A stretch of DNA of 64,000 nt, taken from NCBI GenBank assembly GCA_017506865.1, contig JAFCMP010000026.1, positions 372,001 to 436,000 of the forward strand, read 5' to 3'. Under the pieces are notes generated by a model. That model had not been told where the DNA came from, made no database searches, and saw nothing but the letters and a program-made list of their open reading frames with translations. The stretch comes from Tribonema minus. Lineage: Eukaryota > Sar > Xanthophyceae > Tribonematales > Tribonemataceae. Below, in pieces: positions 1-9,849 of the stretch (position 1 is the stretch's first letter; every line of letters begins with the position of its first letter). The position numbers were made by a program, and so were the translations under genes.

Positions 1-259
1 CGCACTGCATTGATTGCCACGATTGCCATCATGGCTTCGGAGGCTCTACCCGGTACTGGCCTGAGCCCTGACGGGCCAGTGTCATCCGTATGCGCGAGCA
101 ACAGCACGAAGAGAGTGACTATAACAATGCCAGTGCCAGCCAGAATGGACCTATCGTGCTCGTCGTGTCAAGCAGCAGCAGCTGCTGCAGCAGAAGCAGC
201 GGTGGCAGCGGCGTACCAGGACGACCCGCCCTGCACAGGCAACCTGACAGAGTCGACAA
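1..259. other. Window edge, no gene recognised
   Basis: This stretch contains a short GCA/GCT-rich run near 170-215. A weak plus-strand open frame is compositionally driven. I see no gene here. It lies just beyond the 3' end of the LINE remnant that follows. Confidence 0.4.
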
Positions 260-1580
260 TTGGCACTTGTAATTATATTATGGGCGGCCCCATGTGGCTT
301 GTGTGCAAATGCATAAGACGACACCATCAATCATGCAAATGCTACAATCACTCAGCGCGCCGCCGCCAACAGTGACGACACCGGGCGCACCGCCCGACCG
401 CCCATCTGCGCGCAGCGCATGTACGCCAAAATACGCTCCGCCAGCTCGCGCGCGAGCGCGGCAGACAGGGTGACGACAATGTGCCGGTGCACCGCACTCC
501 GCCGCCGACGCACCACCCGCTCGCTGCCGCCCATACGCGCAGCGGCATGTGTCGCCAAACGCGCGATGAACGCGCGCGTGGCGCCACCCAAGCGCCCGAA
601 GGACTCTTGAACGAAGGGCACCACCACCCACCGCTCGGCGTCGAAGTGCCCCACGTACCGTACGCGCTTGTACACCTCCGCCGAGCGCGCCGCAAAGCCA
701 ATGACCGTCGCGGCCGCCCCGCGCTCGCAGTACTTGGCAGCACCAGGTGCACATACGCAGTTATCAAGCGCCACGCCCTTGCGCTCGAAGTCGGGGTTGC
801 CACACATATGTAGGACGCAAGGGAGGACCACCGTATCGATGCGGTCGCCCTCATGATCAGTGGACGTGATCATGACGTCCTCGCTGACTCACTGAGGAAG
901 TATGGCGCCCCACACGACCGCAAGAGCCGCTGCAGGCAGCGCTTGTGCACTTCATGTGTAACCATCCGGCCACGCTGCGGCTGAGCGCGGCAGCTAAGAA
1001 CATGCACACAGGTGGGGCGGGCGGGCGGGCGTCGTAGGGCAGCACTGGAAAGGGCTGCAGCTGTCACCTGGTCCACTGGCAGTGACTCCCCACGGCTCCA
1101 CAAATAGCGCCACCAGTGTCATGGTAACGGCTGCCACCGGTGTCATTGCGACGCCGGCGCCCGGTGGGACGTCCAGCCAAGACAGTGCGCCGGGCCCGCT
1201 CTGACTGCGTAGTTGTGCTAAGAGGGGTTTGCCGGCGCCGTCCAGTCGCTGCAAGTTGCGCACCAGCAGTCGCCAGGTGAGGCACGCAAGGTGCGCGGAG
1301 AGGAAGCGCTGCGGGTGACGCGCGCGTTCATCGTGCCGCAGGTCGTTGGCGTCGTCGTCGAGGGCGGGTTGGTGTAGCGCAGGCGCTAGCGGTGGCAATG
1401 TTGGCGGCAGCAGCGGCGGCTCTCCTTCACCAAATGCAGGGTTGGCGGGCAAGGGGGCATCTGCAGCTGCGGCAGCCACCGACGCCGCCGTCGGCGACAC
1501 GCTGGGGCCAGCGATCCACGCCAGGACCGGCGCAGGGAGCACGCGCTGAAGTGCTGTGGGGGGCACCGACTCAGGCATGA
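260..1580 (-). pseudogene. Decayed LINE (non-LTR retrotransposon) 3' end, reverse-transcriptase C-terminal region
   Basis: Read on the minus strand, three successive frames (about 1578-994, 1103-870 and 873-352) together match the single frame at 26119-27186. Shared blocks include AQLRSQ followed by a G-A-W/L module, KRCLQR-L, VPFVQES-GRLG and LARELAER-AY. These belong to the C-terminal domain that follows the RT domain in many LINE-type elements and normally carries a C/H-rich zinc-binding block. The RT catalytic core is absent, so the copy is 5' truncated. At least two frameshifts (near 1100 and 870) make it non-functional. The 3' tail near 260-290 resembles the tail of the 27-kb copy (an ACAAGT-C motif after a GGGCC block), which sets the 3' limit approximately. 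GC content is high. Confidence 0.7.
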
Positions 1581-1616
1581 GGGGTTGGAGGGCGTCAGGC
1601 GCCGCCTTGTTGTGTC

Positions 1617-2700
1617 TCAGCGGTTAAGCATGGTTACCGTGCGGATCGCCTCCTCCATGAGGTCCTGATCGCGTTTCCAGTATGTGTTTTCAGCGAATAC
1701 CTTGCCCCGAAAAGGAACATTTCGCTTTGGGATCGCCGCCGCCGCCGCCGTGCCGTACTTGATGGCATACAAAGCCTTCACCTTCTTCCCGATCAAACAC
1801 TCGGTGCCTGCCTTGATGCGGACACCCATCTCGGCTGCGACCGAGTGCATGCTTATTTCGGGGCCTCGGTGCGCAACCTGCGCCAAGGGCGTCGCCACGC
1901 TCGGGTCATCCTCGCTCATCGGCCGTGCGACAATGAGTGCGCCGTCATCATGTGCAGGGGGCTGTACAACATGGCGCACCAGGTCTCCGAAGGCGATCCT
2001 GTCACGCGCGTCAGCGACACCGAAACTGCCGAGGAGGTCAAAACCATTCATTCGTGATGATCAAAGCCAGCTGCTGAGTCTTCTCACGGTCAATCAGCGC
2101 CAGTCTGCGCCCATGCATCCAACTCGTAACAAACAAGGTCCGCTGCTCGGGAGTGGCCAGCTGTAGCTCCGCAGGCAGCTCCCTCGATACTTCGACGCTT
2201 CCGTCACCGATCAGAAAGTCTTGCGCGGCGCGACCCACTTCTGTCGCCTGCAGCGCACGGCACCGCCCCTCAATCTCATCGACCAAGCTGACATCCCCGC
2301 CAAGAACGCGGCATACAGTCGTCGCCGAAGTACGCCGAAATGCACGTGCTGGCTTGCCAGGCAGCGACCAAACAATTTCCACCAGTGTTCGTGCGTCAGC
2401 GCACGGAGTGAGTTTGCCATTGCCGTTGATTCGGAGTTGGCGGCAGGACGACGCCACGTCTGGCAACTCTGTTGCCAGCCTCTTGAAGGTGGAAGACGCC
2501 TGGTTTGAGGGTATTTCAGGATTCACGAGGCGTATGACATCAAGCACGCTGCCCATCCCCGAATCGAGATCGATGCGAATGGCGGCGGGGATATCAGCCA
2601 GTTCCATTTTCAGCCCGTGGACTCTCAGACTGTCAGTGATGCCAGCAGAAACATATAATATTTCACGCTGACCGATCGCGGTTTGAGCTGCCTGCCGCAC
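1617..2700 (-). pseudogene. Broken gene with an LPGK...LGGD domain (algal/large-DNA-virus type), function unknown
   Basis: Two minus-strand frames lie head to tail: 2700-2038 (220 aa) and 2051-1617 (144 aa). They overlap by 14 bases, as expected from a one-base frameshift in one gene. The first contains the block TPCADARTLVEIVW-LPGK followed by AFRR-SA--VCR-LGGD-SLVDEIE. The second ends with KRNVPFRGK and AENTYW-RDQDLMEEAI. I recall this type of module from algal genomes and from viral KilA-N/MSV199-like proteins, where it is uncharacterised and often DNA-associated; that assignment is by resemblance only. An intron over the overlap is possible but unlikely because no GT...AG pair spans so few bases. 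The neighbour on the same strand is LINE debris, so it may have been interrupted by that insertion. Confidence 0.45.
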
Positions 2701-3453
2701 CGCTAACCGCTAGTGGCACGAAGCAACACTTTGGTGAGGTCGCCGGCTGCGTCGCCGCTTGCGGCGCAGCTTGCGTCACCGCCGGATGGCAATTAGGTGC
2801 ACAGTGACCATTGCCGCACAGACGGCCGTTGCGCGAGGCCGATGCACGTACTCAGGCTGCAGCAGCTGCAGAGTGGACAGCCGGCGACAAGGTGCAATGC
2901 TGGCGGTTTCACACAGCCGTGTGAGGCGCAACATGGCCATCGCGTCCGTCGTGCAGCGCTGAGCGGGCTGCAGTGGCACAGCTCACACGCTGGTTGCCGT
3001 CCCCAGCGGCTGCAGGGACTTGAGCAAGGAGGGTGCTGCATGGCTAGCGCGCTAACAAAGCATGCCGTCATTATGCCATCATGGTAGCGTCCGCTCCGCC
3101 CATCCACCACCCTGAAAGCCAAAAGCAACCGTCTCGGAGACCCTAAGGCTTGTCCAGTAGTAAGTGTCCAGGGCAGAAGTGGTATTGAAGTTGGGTTATG
3201 TCATGTTGTAGCCCTATGTCACTATAGCATAGGTGCTGGGTTGCTTTTTGGCTTCAGGGTCGCGGATGAGCGGAGTGGATCCCATTGGGACACAATAGAA
3301 GTGAACGCAGGGCTGCAAACCTGAACTGGCCAGGTTGCCGCAGCAACGCTCGGAGCGCTGCGCCGCCGGGTTGCATTGCACACTCAGTCTGGCAGCTCAT
3401 GGTCACGCGAGGCATCTTGCAAATTATTTTGTTGTGCAAGTCACGACAGATCC
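2701..3453. other. No gene recognised
   Basis: This is GC-rich sequence between the broken LPGK gene and the integrase pseudogene. Short open frames on both strands show no recognisable motif. I found no terminal repeat that would mark the 5' end of the integrase-bearing element. Confidence 0.4.
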
Positions 3454-4709
3454 ATGGCTGACCAACTCATAGCAAAAGCGCAAGACCTGAGCGGAGACAG
3501 GCCGTCTGCGGACCCGGAGCAGCAGCGCAGAGACTTCACGCTGGCGCGATTCAAATTTCAGGACCTCGCCGACACTGAAGCTCGTTTTCCATTCGACGGA
3601 CTGCGGATCGAGGACGGCATCCCCCTGTACAGGGGTAGAGTCGTCGTGGAACAGCCATTGGTTTTCGATGTGCTGGAGAGAGAATTCGACGCCATGCCAG
3701 CATCACTGGGGCGCCAACGGCTGCTGTCGTACATGCGCACGAAATACTGGGGGGTCAGCGCGTCTCAGGTAGCTCGGTTTTTGGCGACGCATCAAGTGCA
3801 CCAGGAATATCGACACCGCAAGCGAACTCAAAAGGCCAAGCCGTCCGTCTCCACGGGCCCGTTCAAGGTGTTTGTATGTGACCTGACCCAGATCGACCGT
3901 GCCGGGTAGGCCAAGTTCTTGCTGGTGGTCGCAGACATGTTCACAAAGGTAATTTACGCGAGGGCACTGGCCCGCAAATCGGGACCGCTTGTGGCCGCTG
4001 CTATGGAATCGATACTCTCTTCGCTACCAGCTGGTGTGCATGTAGGCGCCATTTGCAGCGACAATGGCAAGGAATTCACTGGGCGAGAGTTCACAGCTGT
4101 GCGAGGACGGTATGGGCACATCAAGCAGATTCTATCTACTGCAGCGAACCCGTTGAGCAACGGGCTGGCCGAGGTCTCCAACAAAACGATCGTCACCATG
4201 CTATTTTCCATCCTAGACAACAGACAGATATCAGTGCAGCAAGCGCTGAACGCAGTGTTGAGGGTGTACAACAGCAGCGTCCACAGCGCCACTGGCAAGA
4301 GACCGCGAGATCTCGCCGACACATCTTGCCCCGCGTCAGTACTAGCTGCAGTGCGAGAGCGCCTGCGACGGCTGGCCGCAGGGAGAGACGTAAATCGCAG
4401 GTTCAACCCGAAGCTGGAGCCACTGTGCGTGTAGACAGAGTGGCGCTCGACAACACCAAGAAGGCGCTGGAAAAAATGGGGCAGTTCAAATCTAGTCACG
4501 AAGCTGTGTTTTCGAGGGAAATCTATACGGTGAAGCAGGAGCGCCGGGATGGCCTTGTGGAGTTACACGAGTTTCCGCACAAGTTGTGGCTACGGGGCGA
4601 TCTTCTGAAAGTGACATTGGTGGCGGACCGACAAAAGTACGTGACGGAGTGGCAAGGCAACAACGAGTGGGTGATGAAGGTAGCGGCCCGCAGGGCGTCG
4701 GTGACCTAG
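3454..4709 (+). pseudogene. Retroelement- or Polinton-type integrase (rve, DDE), disrupted
   Basis: The first ATG in good context is at 3454. The N-terminal half has an RLLSYMRTKYWGVSASQVARFL block, the Y-WG-S helix-turn-helix-like segment that precedes the catalytic core in Polinton-type and some Ty3-type integrases; no HHCC zinc finger is seen. The catalytic core follows, with Asp in CDLTQID, Asp in ICSDNGKEF and Glu in NGLAEVSNK. The C-terminal region (EIYTVKQ...) resembles the small beta-barrel that ends these enzymes. Two lesions break it: an in-frame TAG at 3907-3909, just after the first catalytic Asp, and a one-base frameshift near 4420, after which the C-terminus continues in another frame to 4709. 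No LTRs or TIRs were found around it, so the parent element type is open. Confidence 0.65.
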
Positions 4710-5754
4710 GACACGGCGTGCACGCACGGCAGCCGACACATGACAATGCATTATGTTCAAACGACAATACAGCGAGCACGCCGGATATGCCCTGCGAGAC
4801 CATTGACGACGGTCCCTTGCCGTGGCCGCTCCAAAGCGACAAGGGTTTGGCAACGGCAAGATGCTGCAGGTGACAGACCACCCGGTGGGCACACTCAATA
4901 GAGCAAGCAAACCGTTCCTTTCAATGTTTGAGCGCGATTGGAAAGTGCCGCACATGTGTTGGTAGCTTATAAGCTGTGTCATTGTAGCGCTTCGAGCGCA
5001 GTGCACCTCACACACTGACCATGCGTCCGTACGCCTAGCCAGCACGACTGAGTCGGCAGTTGAGAGCCGATGGCACTGCCTGCAGTACTTGGCGCTACCT
5101 ATCGGGCCAAGCGCCAGTGCCTACCGTGCGCTGAATGCGCGCAGCTCCCGGGCGGCGTTGGGCACAGACTTGATCTGATGCTCAGCAGCAACGAGCGCCT
5201 GCAAATACCTTTTCACCTTCTTTCTGTGGCGGAATCATTATGTCACCCCGAGCCTCAGGCTCCACGGTGTTCCGGCGCTCAGTGAGGGTTCGTACCCTGT
5301 GAGCAGCCACAGTGACTGCCCGTCTGGATGTCCCTGGTGACCACGAAGGCGCTCTTAAAGCCGTAGTAGGGGCATGATGGACATGTCCGTCTCGATGTGC
5401 TGAACACCATCACTGCCCCCCTTCAAGTTGAGGGCCTGCCAGTGGGAATGGTCCGAGTGGCAACCACATCCTACACTCAGCCATCTCGCTCACCGCCCGC
5501 ACAGCCAGGGTGGTGGCCCAGGGTCACCTCTGTATGTGCTGCCTTTTCTGCTGGCTCCACTTCCCCCTCCTATTGACATCTGCCGCTGCTGCCAGAAGAG
5601 CGCTGGCCTGCCCTGCTGCTTATGCAGGGCTTGATGCTGCTGCGTTTGCTGTGCGGATCAGGCCATTCGGAGCACTCTACATGTAGTGCACTAGCTGCCA
5701 GCTTGCTCACCGTCATTGCGTGCTGATTCTGCCCAGGCCTCCCGATGTGCTTGT
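4710..5754. other. No gene recognised
   Basis: This is mixed-composition sequence between the integrase pseudogene and the first LTR. Short frames only; nothing with a recognisable motif. Confidence 0.4.
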
Positions 5755-6276
5755 TGTCGGAAGCGAAGGATCTAGCAGGAGTCTCCAGCAAGTGACCAGG
5801 CAGGAGCAAGGGCACGAGGCAGGAGGAAGAGAGACTCCGGCTGGGCCGTGTGTAGAAGAGAGAGTGAATTGATGGGAGTGAGGCGACCTTGCAATGTGCC
5901 GAACTCCAGAGAAGCCGAGAACTCCAGAGAACCCAAGAACTCTGTAGAACCGGCCTGATGCAACTGGCCGATGTGCCGACAGGCCGAACTGTAACTGCAA
6001 GTGGCCGATGTCACAACCTCAAGTTCAACTTCATACCTCAATATGTACTTGAAGTTGACCAGCAAACTTCAACATGTACAGTTCAACCTGCTGTTGAACC
6101 CTGCTACTGCTGAGCATAGTTACGCTACAGGATAGCGCACCCAGTCATGACTCTCCTGGGCATGGGGGCATTTCACCGCTCTTGCGCATACACTAGGATG
6201 ACAGCAGCTCTTGCTTCAGCTGCTGCGGTATGCTACACCAGACTCATGTGAGGGTGTACATGACTATACTCCGACA
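5755..6276 (-). repeat. 3' LTR of the Gag-only element
   Basis: A 522-bp copy that pairs with 7929-8450. Limits come from the TGTCGGA and TCCGACA termini and the loss of identity immediately outside. Differences seen by eye lie near 6150-6245, counted from the paired copy. Confidence 0.9.
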
Positions 6277-6290
6277 ACCCCTCTCGCACT
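6277..6290 (-). promoter_or_regulatory. Polypurine tract of the Gag-only element
   Basis: Directly inside the 3' LTR the minus strand reads GCGAGAGGGGT, a purine run in the expected position for priming plus-strand DNA synthesis. The same GAGAGGGG core is found at the equivalent position in the copia element. Confidence 0.6.
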
Positions 6291-6352
6291 CAGCATGAGT
6301 CTTGGCTACTGTAAATATCGTGGAGCCCCCTCTGGCTCTGACCTGGCTCAGG

Positions 6353-7192
6353 CTAGAAGCCTACGTTCGGTCTAGGCTTCGTACCTTGTGTCCGGCCCTG
6401 AGCCTGGCACTCGAGGTCAGAGTGCAACGTGGACTTGTGGTACTCGCACCACTTGTCGCCCGATGGTTTGGACCTGAGTGGGCACGCGTTGGCCTTGTGC
6501 CCTTTCCTCTTGCAGTTGAAGCAGACAGGATTGCCAGTGGCGAGCAGTGCTGCGTCGTCGGGTGGTGGTGCGGTGGTGATACGCCGGCTGTAGAACGCCC
6601 GAATCTTGTCCTTCGTCTCTTCGTAGGTGAGGTTGTCGGCGGAGTCGAGCACAGTGGTGAGCTCGGCGTAGGCCTCCGGTAAGGCGTTGATGGCGATCCC
6701 GATGAGCCAGTCATCGTCGATGTTGCGGAGGTTTTCCCAGTAAGAGAGCTGTTTGACGACCTCGTTGACCTTGGTGAAGAGCTCCTCTGGGTCTTGTGAA
6801 GGGGTGAGCTTGATCCGCATCAGCTCGCTGAGCAGCTGTATTTTCTGTGCTCTGGTCTTGGTCTCGTACCTGTTGAGAAGTAGCTGCCAAGCTTTGTTGC
6901 CCTGGTCCTCAGGTGCTTGTGAGACGACGTTGAAAGCTGCGTCGCTGACGTTGGTGATGATGAAGGTGTAGGCGGTGCTGTTCTTGGTGTCGAAGCTGGC
7001 TCGTGCACTTGATTCAGAGGGTGGCGCTGTCCTGCCGACCATGACGTCGTACACGTCGATGAGCTTCATCCATGCTGTGAAGCGTAGTTTCCAAGGCGTC
7101 CATGCCTCGTTCTTGCCGTCGAATGGTAGTCGTGGGATTCGCTCAAGGCTCTTGAAGTCCGTTGCCGATGAAGTCTCCCCGCTGTCTCCCAT
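6353..7192 (-). CDS. Gag polyprotein, Ty1/copia type, with CCHC zinc knuckle
   Basis: This 279-residue frame has the architecture of copia Gag (UBN2/DUF4219-like). An N-terminal PRLPFDGKNEAWTPWKLRF block is followed by a helical capsid region with ALP-AYAEL, then a zinc knuckle CFNCKRKGHKANAC at about residues 225-238. It would assemble virus-like particles and package element RNA in the cytoplasm. The start is the first ATG of the open frame, although a leader of more than 700 bases separates it from the 5' LTR. The frame stops (TAG) right after PRPNVGF. The equivalent KPNVGF in the 12-17 kb polyprotein is the point where Gag passes into protease, so this element encodes Gag and nothing more, with an intact frame. 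Confidence 0.88.
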   Translation of the reverse strand: MGDSGETSSATDFKSLERIPRLPFDGKNEAWTPWKLRFTAWMKLIDVYDVMVGRTAPPSESSARASFDTKNSTAYTFIITNVSDAAFNVVSQAPEDQGNKAWQLLLNRYETKTRAQKIQLLSELMRIKLTPSQDPEELFTKVNEVVKQLSYWENLRNIDDDWLIGIAINALPEAYAELTTVLDSADNLTYEETKDKIRAFYSRRITTAPPPDDAALLATGNPVCFNCKRKGHKANACPLRSKPSGDKWCEYHKSTLHSDLECQAQGRTQGTKPRPNVGF

Positions 7193-7216
7193 GTCGCTCG
7201 TTGACGGAGCCCGTTA

Positions 7217-7365
7217 GGCGTCCACCTGTATAGGGCGAGCACTGTATGGAGTCTTGTCCGAAGATCTCGCTAGCCGCTCCCCTGTGTAGGCCGAACCCTG
7301 TGTAGAGCCTCCGCTGCGTCCTGTATAGGCCACTCCTGTGATGTAGGAGTCCTGTGTAGGACCTT
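7217..7365 (-). repeat. Cluster of CCTGTRTAGG-like motifs in the Gag leader
   Basis: About six copies of a 10-base motif (CCTGTATAGG, CCTGTGTAGG and close variants) sit upstream of the gag start, in the region where retroelement RNAs often carry packaging or dimerisation signals. Their function is unknown. Confidence 0.5.
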
Positions 7366-7617
7366 GTTGCTGGTGCCGTGTTGAGACGCTCGCAGGTCAG
7401 GTCAGACCTTCCCAATTCCCGCTGCTCCTGTCCGAGGATGCGCGCAGTACTGTCCCTGCAGCTCCCGTATACGCGCTACCAGATCTCGTAGTCGTTCTGC
7501 TACGCCGCCTTCTGCAAGGTGTTCGACCTACTCCAACCTGGCAGGTTCGCAGCCGTTCGCGCTAAGGCGCACACTCGCACCAGTCGCAGTGCGCGTGTGG
7601 AGAGCCGCAGCAGTGTC

Positions 7618-7929
7618 TCACCAAGGGGACTTGACCGGTTTCGAACCCCAGTGCCGCCTTGCGTGGTTTGCTCGCGCTCTGTGAACCCACACCACACTAC
7701 TCTGTGGAGCTAGGCAGGAAATGCCAGTATTGGACGTACCACAGGGTGGTTGCAGTCCAGGCCAAGCTGCGCACCTGATGAGTAATTCGATGCAGCTGAT
7801 TTGTTCTCGCACTGGTGCTGTGCGGATTGAGCCGGCTCCAAGCCGTGCACTTGACTGTGCAGATTTGATGACGCACTGGTGCTGTGCGGACTCCCTCGCT
7901 GATGGCTCCTGAGCTATCGGTGTGACCAT
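7618..7929 (-). other. Upstream ORF beginning at the LTR/PBS junction
   Basis: An ATG formed by the last LTR base and the first two bases of the primer-binding site opens a 103-codon frame beginning MVTPIAQEP, upstream of gag. The complete copia element begins its polyprotein at the identical junction with MVTP. Here the frame has no recognisable domain and may be a relic of an ancestral Gag start or a regulatory uORF. Confidence 0.4.
7917..7928 (-). promoter_or_regulatory. tRNA primer-binding site of the Gag-only element
   Basis: The plus strand reads TCGGTGTGACCA immediately before the 5' LTR, which is what a tRNA 3' end with its CCA tail would look like. The minus-strand RNA would therefore pair with that tRNA. 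The same 12 bases occupy the equivalent place at 16639-16650. I cannot name the tRNA. Confidence 0.75.
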
Positions 7930-8450
7930 GTCGGAAGCGAAGGATCTAGCAGGAGTCTCCAGCAAGTGACCAGGCAGGAGCAAGGGCACGAGGCAGGAGG
8001 AAGAGAGACTCCGGCTGGGCCGTGTGTAGAAGAGAGAGTGAATTGATGGGAGTGAGGCGACCTTGCAATGTGCCGAACTCCAGAGAAGCCGAGAACTCCA
8101 GAGAACCCAAGAACTCTGTAGAACCGGCCTGATGCAACTGGCCGATGTGCCGACAGCCCGAACTGTAACTGCAAGTGGCCGATGTCACAACCTCAAGTTC
8201 AACTTCATACCTCAATATGTACTTGAAGTTGACCAGCAAACTTCAACATGTACAGTTCAACCTGCTGTTGAACCCTGCTACTGCTGAGCATAGTTACGCT
8301 ACAGGATAGCGCACCCAGTCATGACTCTCCTGGGCATGGGGGCATTTCACCGCTCTTGCGCATACACTAGGATGACAGCAGCTCTTGCTACAGCTGCTGC
8401 GGTATGCTACTTCAGACTCATGTGAGGGTGTACATGACTATACTCCGACA
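7929..8450 (-). repeat. 5' LTR of the Gag-only element
   Basis: A 522-bp copy paired with 5755-6276. Transcription of gag would start inside it and run to the left. Confidence 0.9.
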
Positions 8451-9295
8451 CTTGCAACTTTACACGAACCCAGCACTCTTTAGCGGTGTGTAGGCTCGCG
8501 TTATACTCTGCACGTGGCCACACTCAGTCTGGCGAAGCAAAGGCGCAGCTGCTCCGCAATATCGCCGTGGTGATGGACGCGCGCCACAGTTCATCCCGGC
8601 TCGCAGTGCTGACGGTCGTCGACTGCTGGCGCGGTGCTGCAGCTTGTGATGGCATGGCCTGTTGGATTCTCAAGTATGCGTAGCGCACTCTCGAAGTGGA
8701 CGCGAGGCCGGGGTGCGTGAACAGCCACCGTGTCGGCAGCAGCTGTGCGCACACAGCGCTGCGCAATGCCTCAGCGTTTGGATGTCTCGTGCTCTGTAGC
8801 ACCTAGCAGTCGCCAGCTGTGATGCACTCGCGCCGGAGCAGCGTCACCGCCATGGCAGACGAGTACCAGGGAGCATGGTGAGCGTGGCCCGTAGTACAAC
8901 TTAGCGCGATGGGGGGCTGAGGTAGAGTGTGGGGACGCAATTTGCTTGCATGAGCGGCTTTGGCACGCGCGCGCCATTCATGGTCGGAGTGCTGTAATGC
9001 GCTAAACTTTCACCAGCTGCAGTGCAGGAGCAGGCGGGAGCACGTTCTTGCATGCGAAGGTACTCGGTCACTAGACTGCGGTGTGGGAGAGCTTCAAGGC
9101 AGACAGACCACAAGCGTAGGGCGTAAAAGCAGCGAAGAATGGTGAGTGGTATCACAAATATATTCAGACACTGATTGACGGGCCTTGGCGCATCACACGC
9201 ATGTGACGCGAGACTGGCATATGCCACTGTGGCTTGCTTCGCACACTGTGCGTGATGACACTTAGAGTCGAGACAGCAGCTGACGGCGAAAGTGT
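8451..9295. other. No gene recognised
   Basis: Sequence between the 5' LTR and the small minus-strand frame at 9.3-9.7 kb. Only short frames on both strands; no motif. Confidence 0.4.
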
Positions 9296-9700
9296 TCAGC
9301 GTTCGTCCTCCAGCTCGCGCTGGTGGTCGTCGCTCCGGAGGCCCTCAAGTGCCTGCCTTATGGTGCAGCCCTGGTAGAAAGACGCTTTGGATCCTGCCAC
9401 GGACCATGTGCGCTCCCAGCGGATCCAGTGCAACAGCATACCCAGCTGCGACTGTGCCGTGCGCAGGCCCCGAATGTGGGGGGACATGTCTGCATAGCGC
9501 TCACGGTGGTATTCGGCATTCAGGTGCTCACTGATCTGGTGTCCCTCGCGACGAATGCGCCTTACCAAATCATCGCACAAGAGAGGCAGCGGCGCCTTGT
9601 GCCTCGGCCGCTTGGATGGTGCTACCGCTTCAAGCCTGCGCTGGCAAGCAACCTCATGTCCGACTGGGCTCGGCATGTCATTGACTTGTTCAAGTTGCAT
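9296..9700 (-). CDS. Hypothetical 134-aa protein downstream of the recombinase gene
   Basis: This is a hydrophilic, Arg/His/Glu-rich minus-strand frame (for example LVRRIRREGHQISEHLNAEYHRERY) lying about 150 bases past the stop of the recombinase gene on the same strand. I do not recognise it. A plus-strand frame of similar length overlaps it, so the coding call rests mainly on the more protein-like composition. It could be an extra exon or second gene of the recombinase-bearing element. Confidence 0.28.
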   Translation of the reverse strand: MQLEQVNDMPSPVGHEVACQRRLEAVAPSKRPRHKAPLPLLCDDLVRRIRREGHQISEHLNAEYHRERYADMSPHIRGLRTAQSQLGMLLHWIRWERTWSVAGSKASFYQGCTIRQALEGLRSDDHQRELEDER

Positions 9701-9849
9701 TAGGCGGCAGGCACGGTTTCAGATGACTTGTACACGATATTTTTTTGTGGCGGCATTTGCCGCGCAGGTGTGCTTCGCAGCCCCTCCACTCCAGTGACAC
9801 GGCAGCAGCCACTTCGCCGGCGCACTTCATAAGCCGCTCGGCTGGTATG

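Larger units (their letters stand above)
5755..8450 (-). mobile_element. Non-autonomous Gag-only LTR retrotransposon (Ty1/copia type, TR-GAG-like)
   Basis: Two 522-bp direct repeats (5755-6276 and 7929-8450) bound a 1652-bp interior on the minus strand. Each LTR starts TGTCGGA and ends TCCGACA, a 7-bp inverted terminus. By eye the LTRs differ at about four positions, so the insertion is recent. The flanks are CTTGT on the left and CTTGC on the right, a 5-bp target duplication with one change. The interior carries one gag frame (7192-6353), a primer-binding site next to the 5' LTR and a purine tract next to the 3' LTR. There is no protease, integrase or RT, so the element would need proteins from a relative such as the complete copia element at 12-17 kb, with which it shares the same 12-base primer-binding site and LTR termini. 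Confidence 0.9.

Noticed and set aside
9323..9703. Plus-strand 126-aa frame
   Set aside because: Antisense to a more protein-like minus-strand frame next to the recombinase; likely a shadow.
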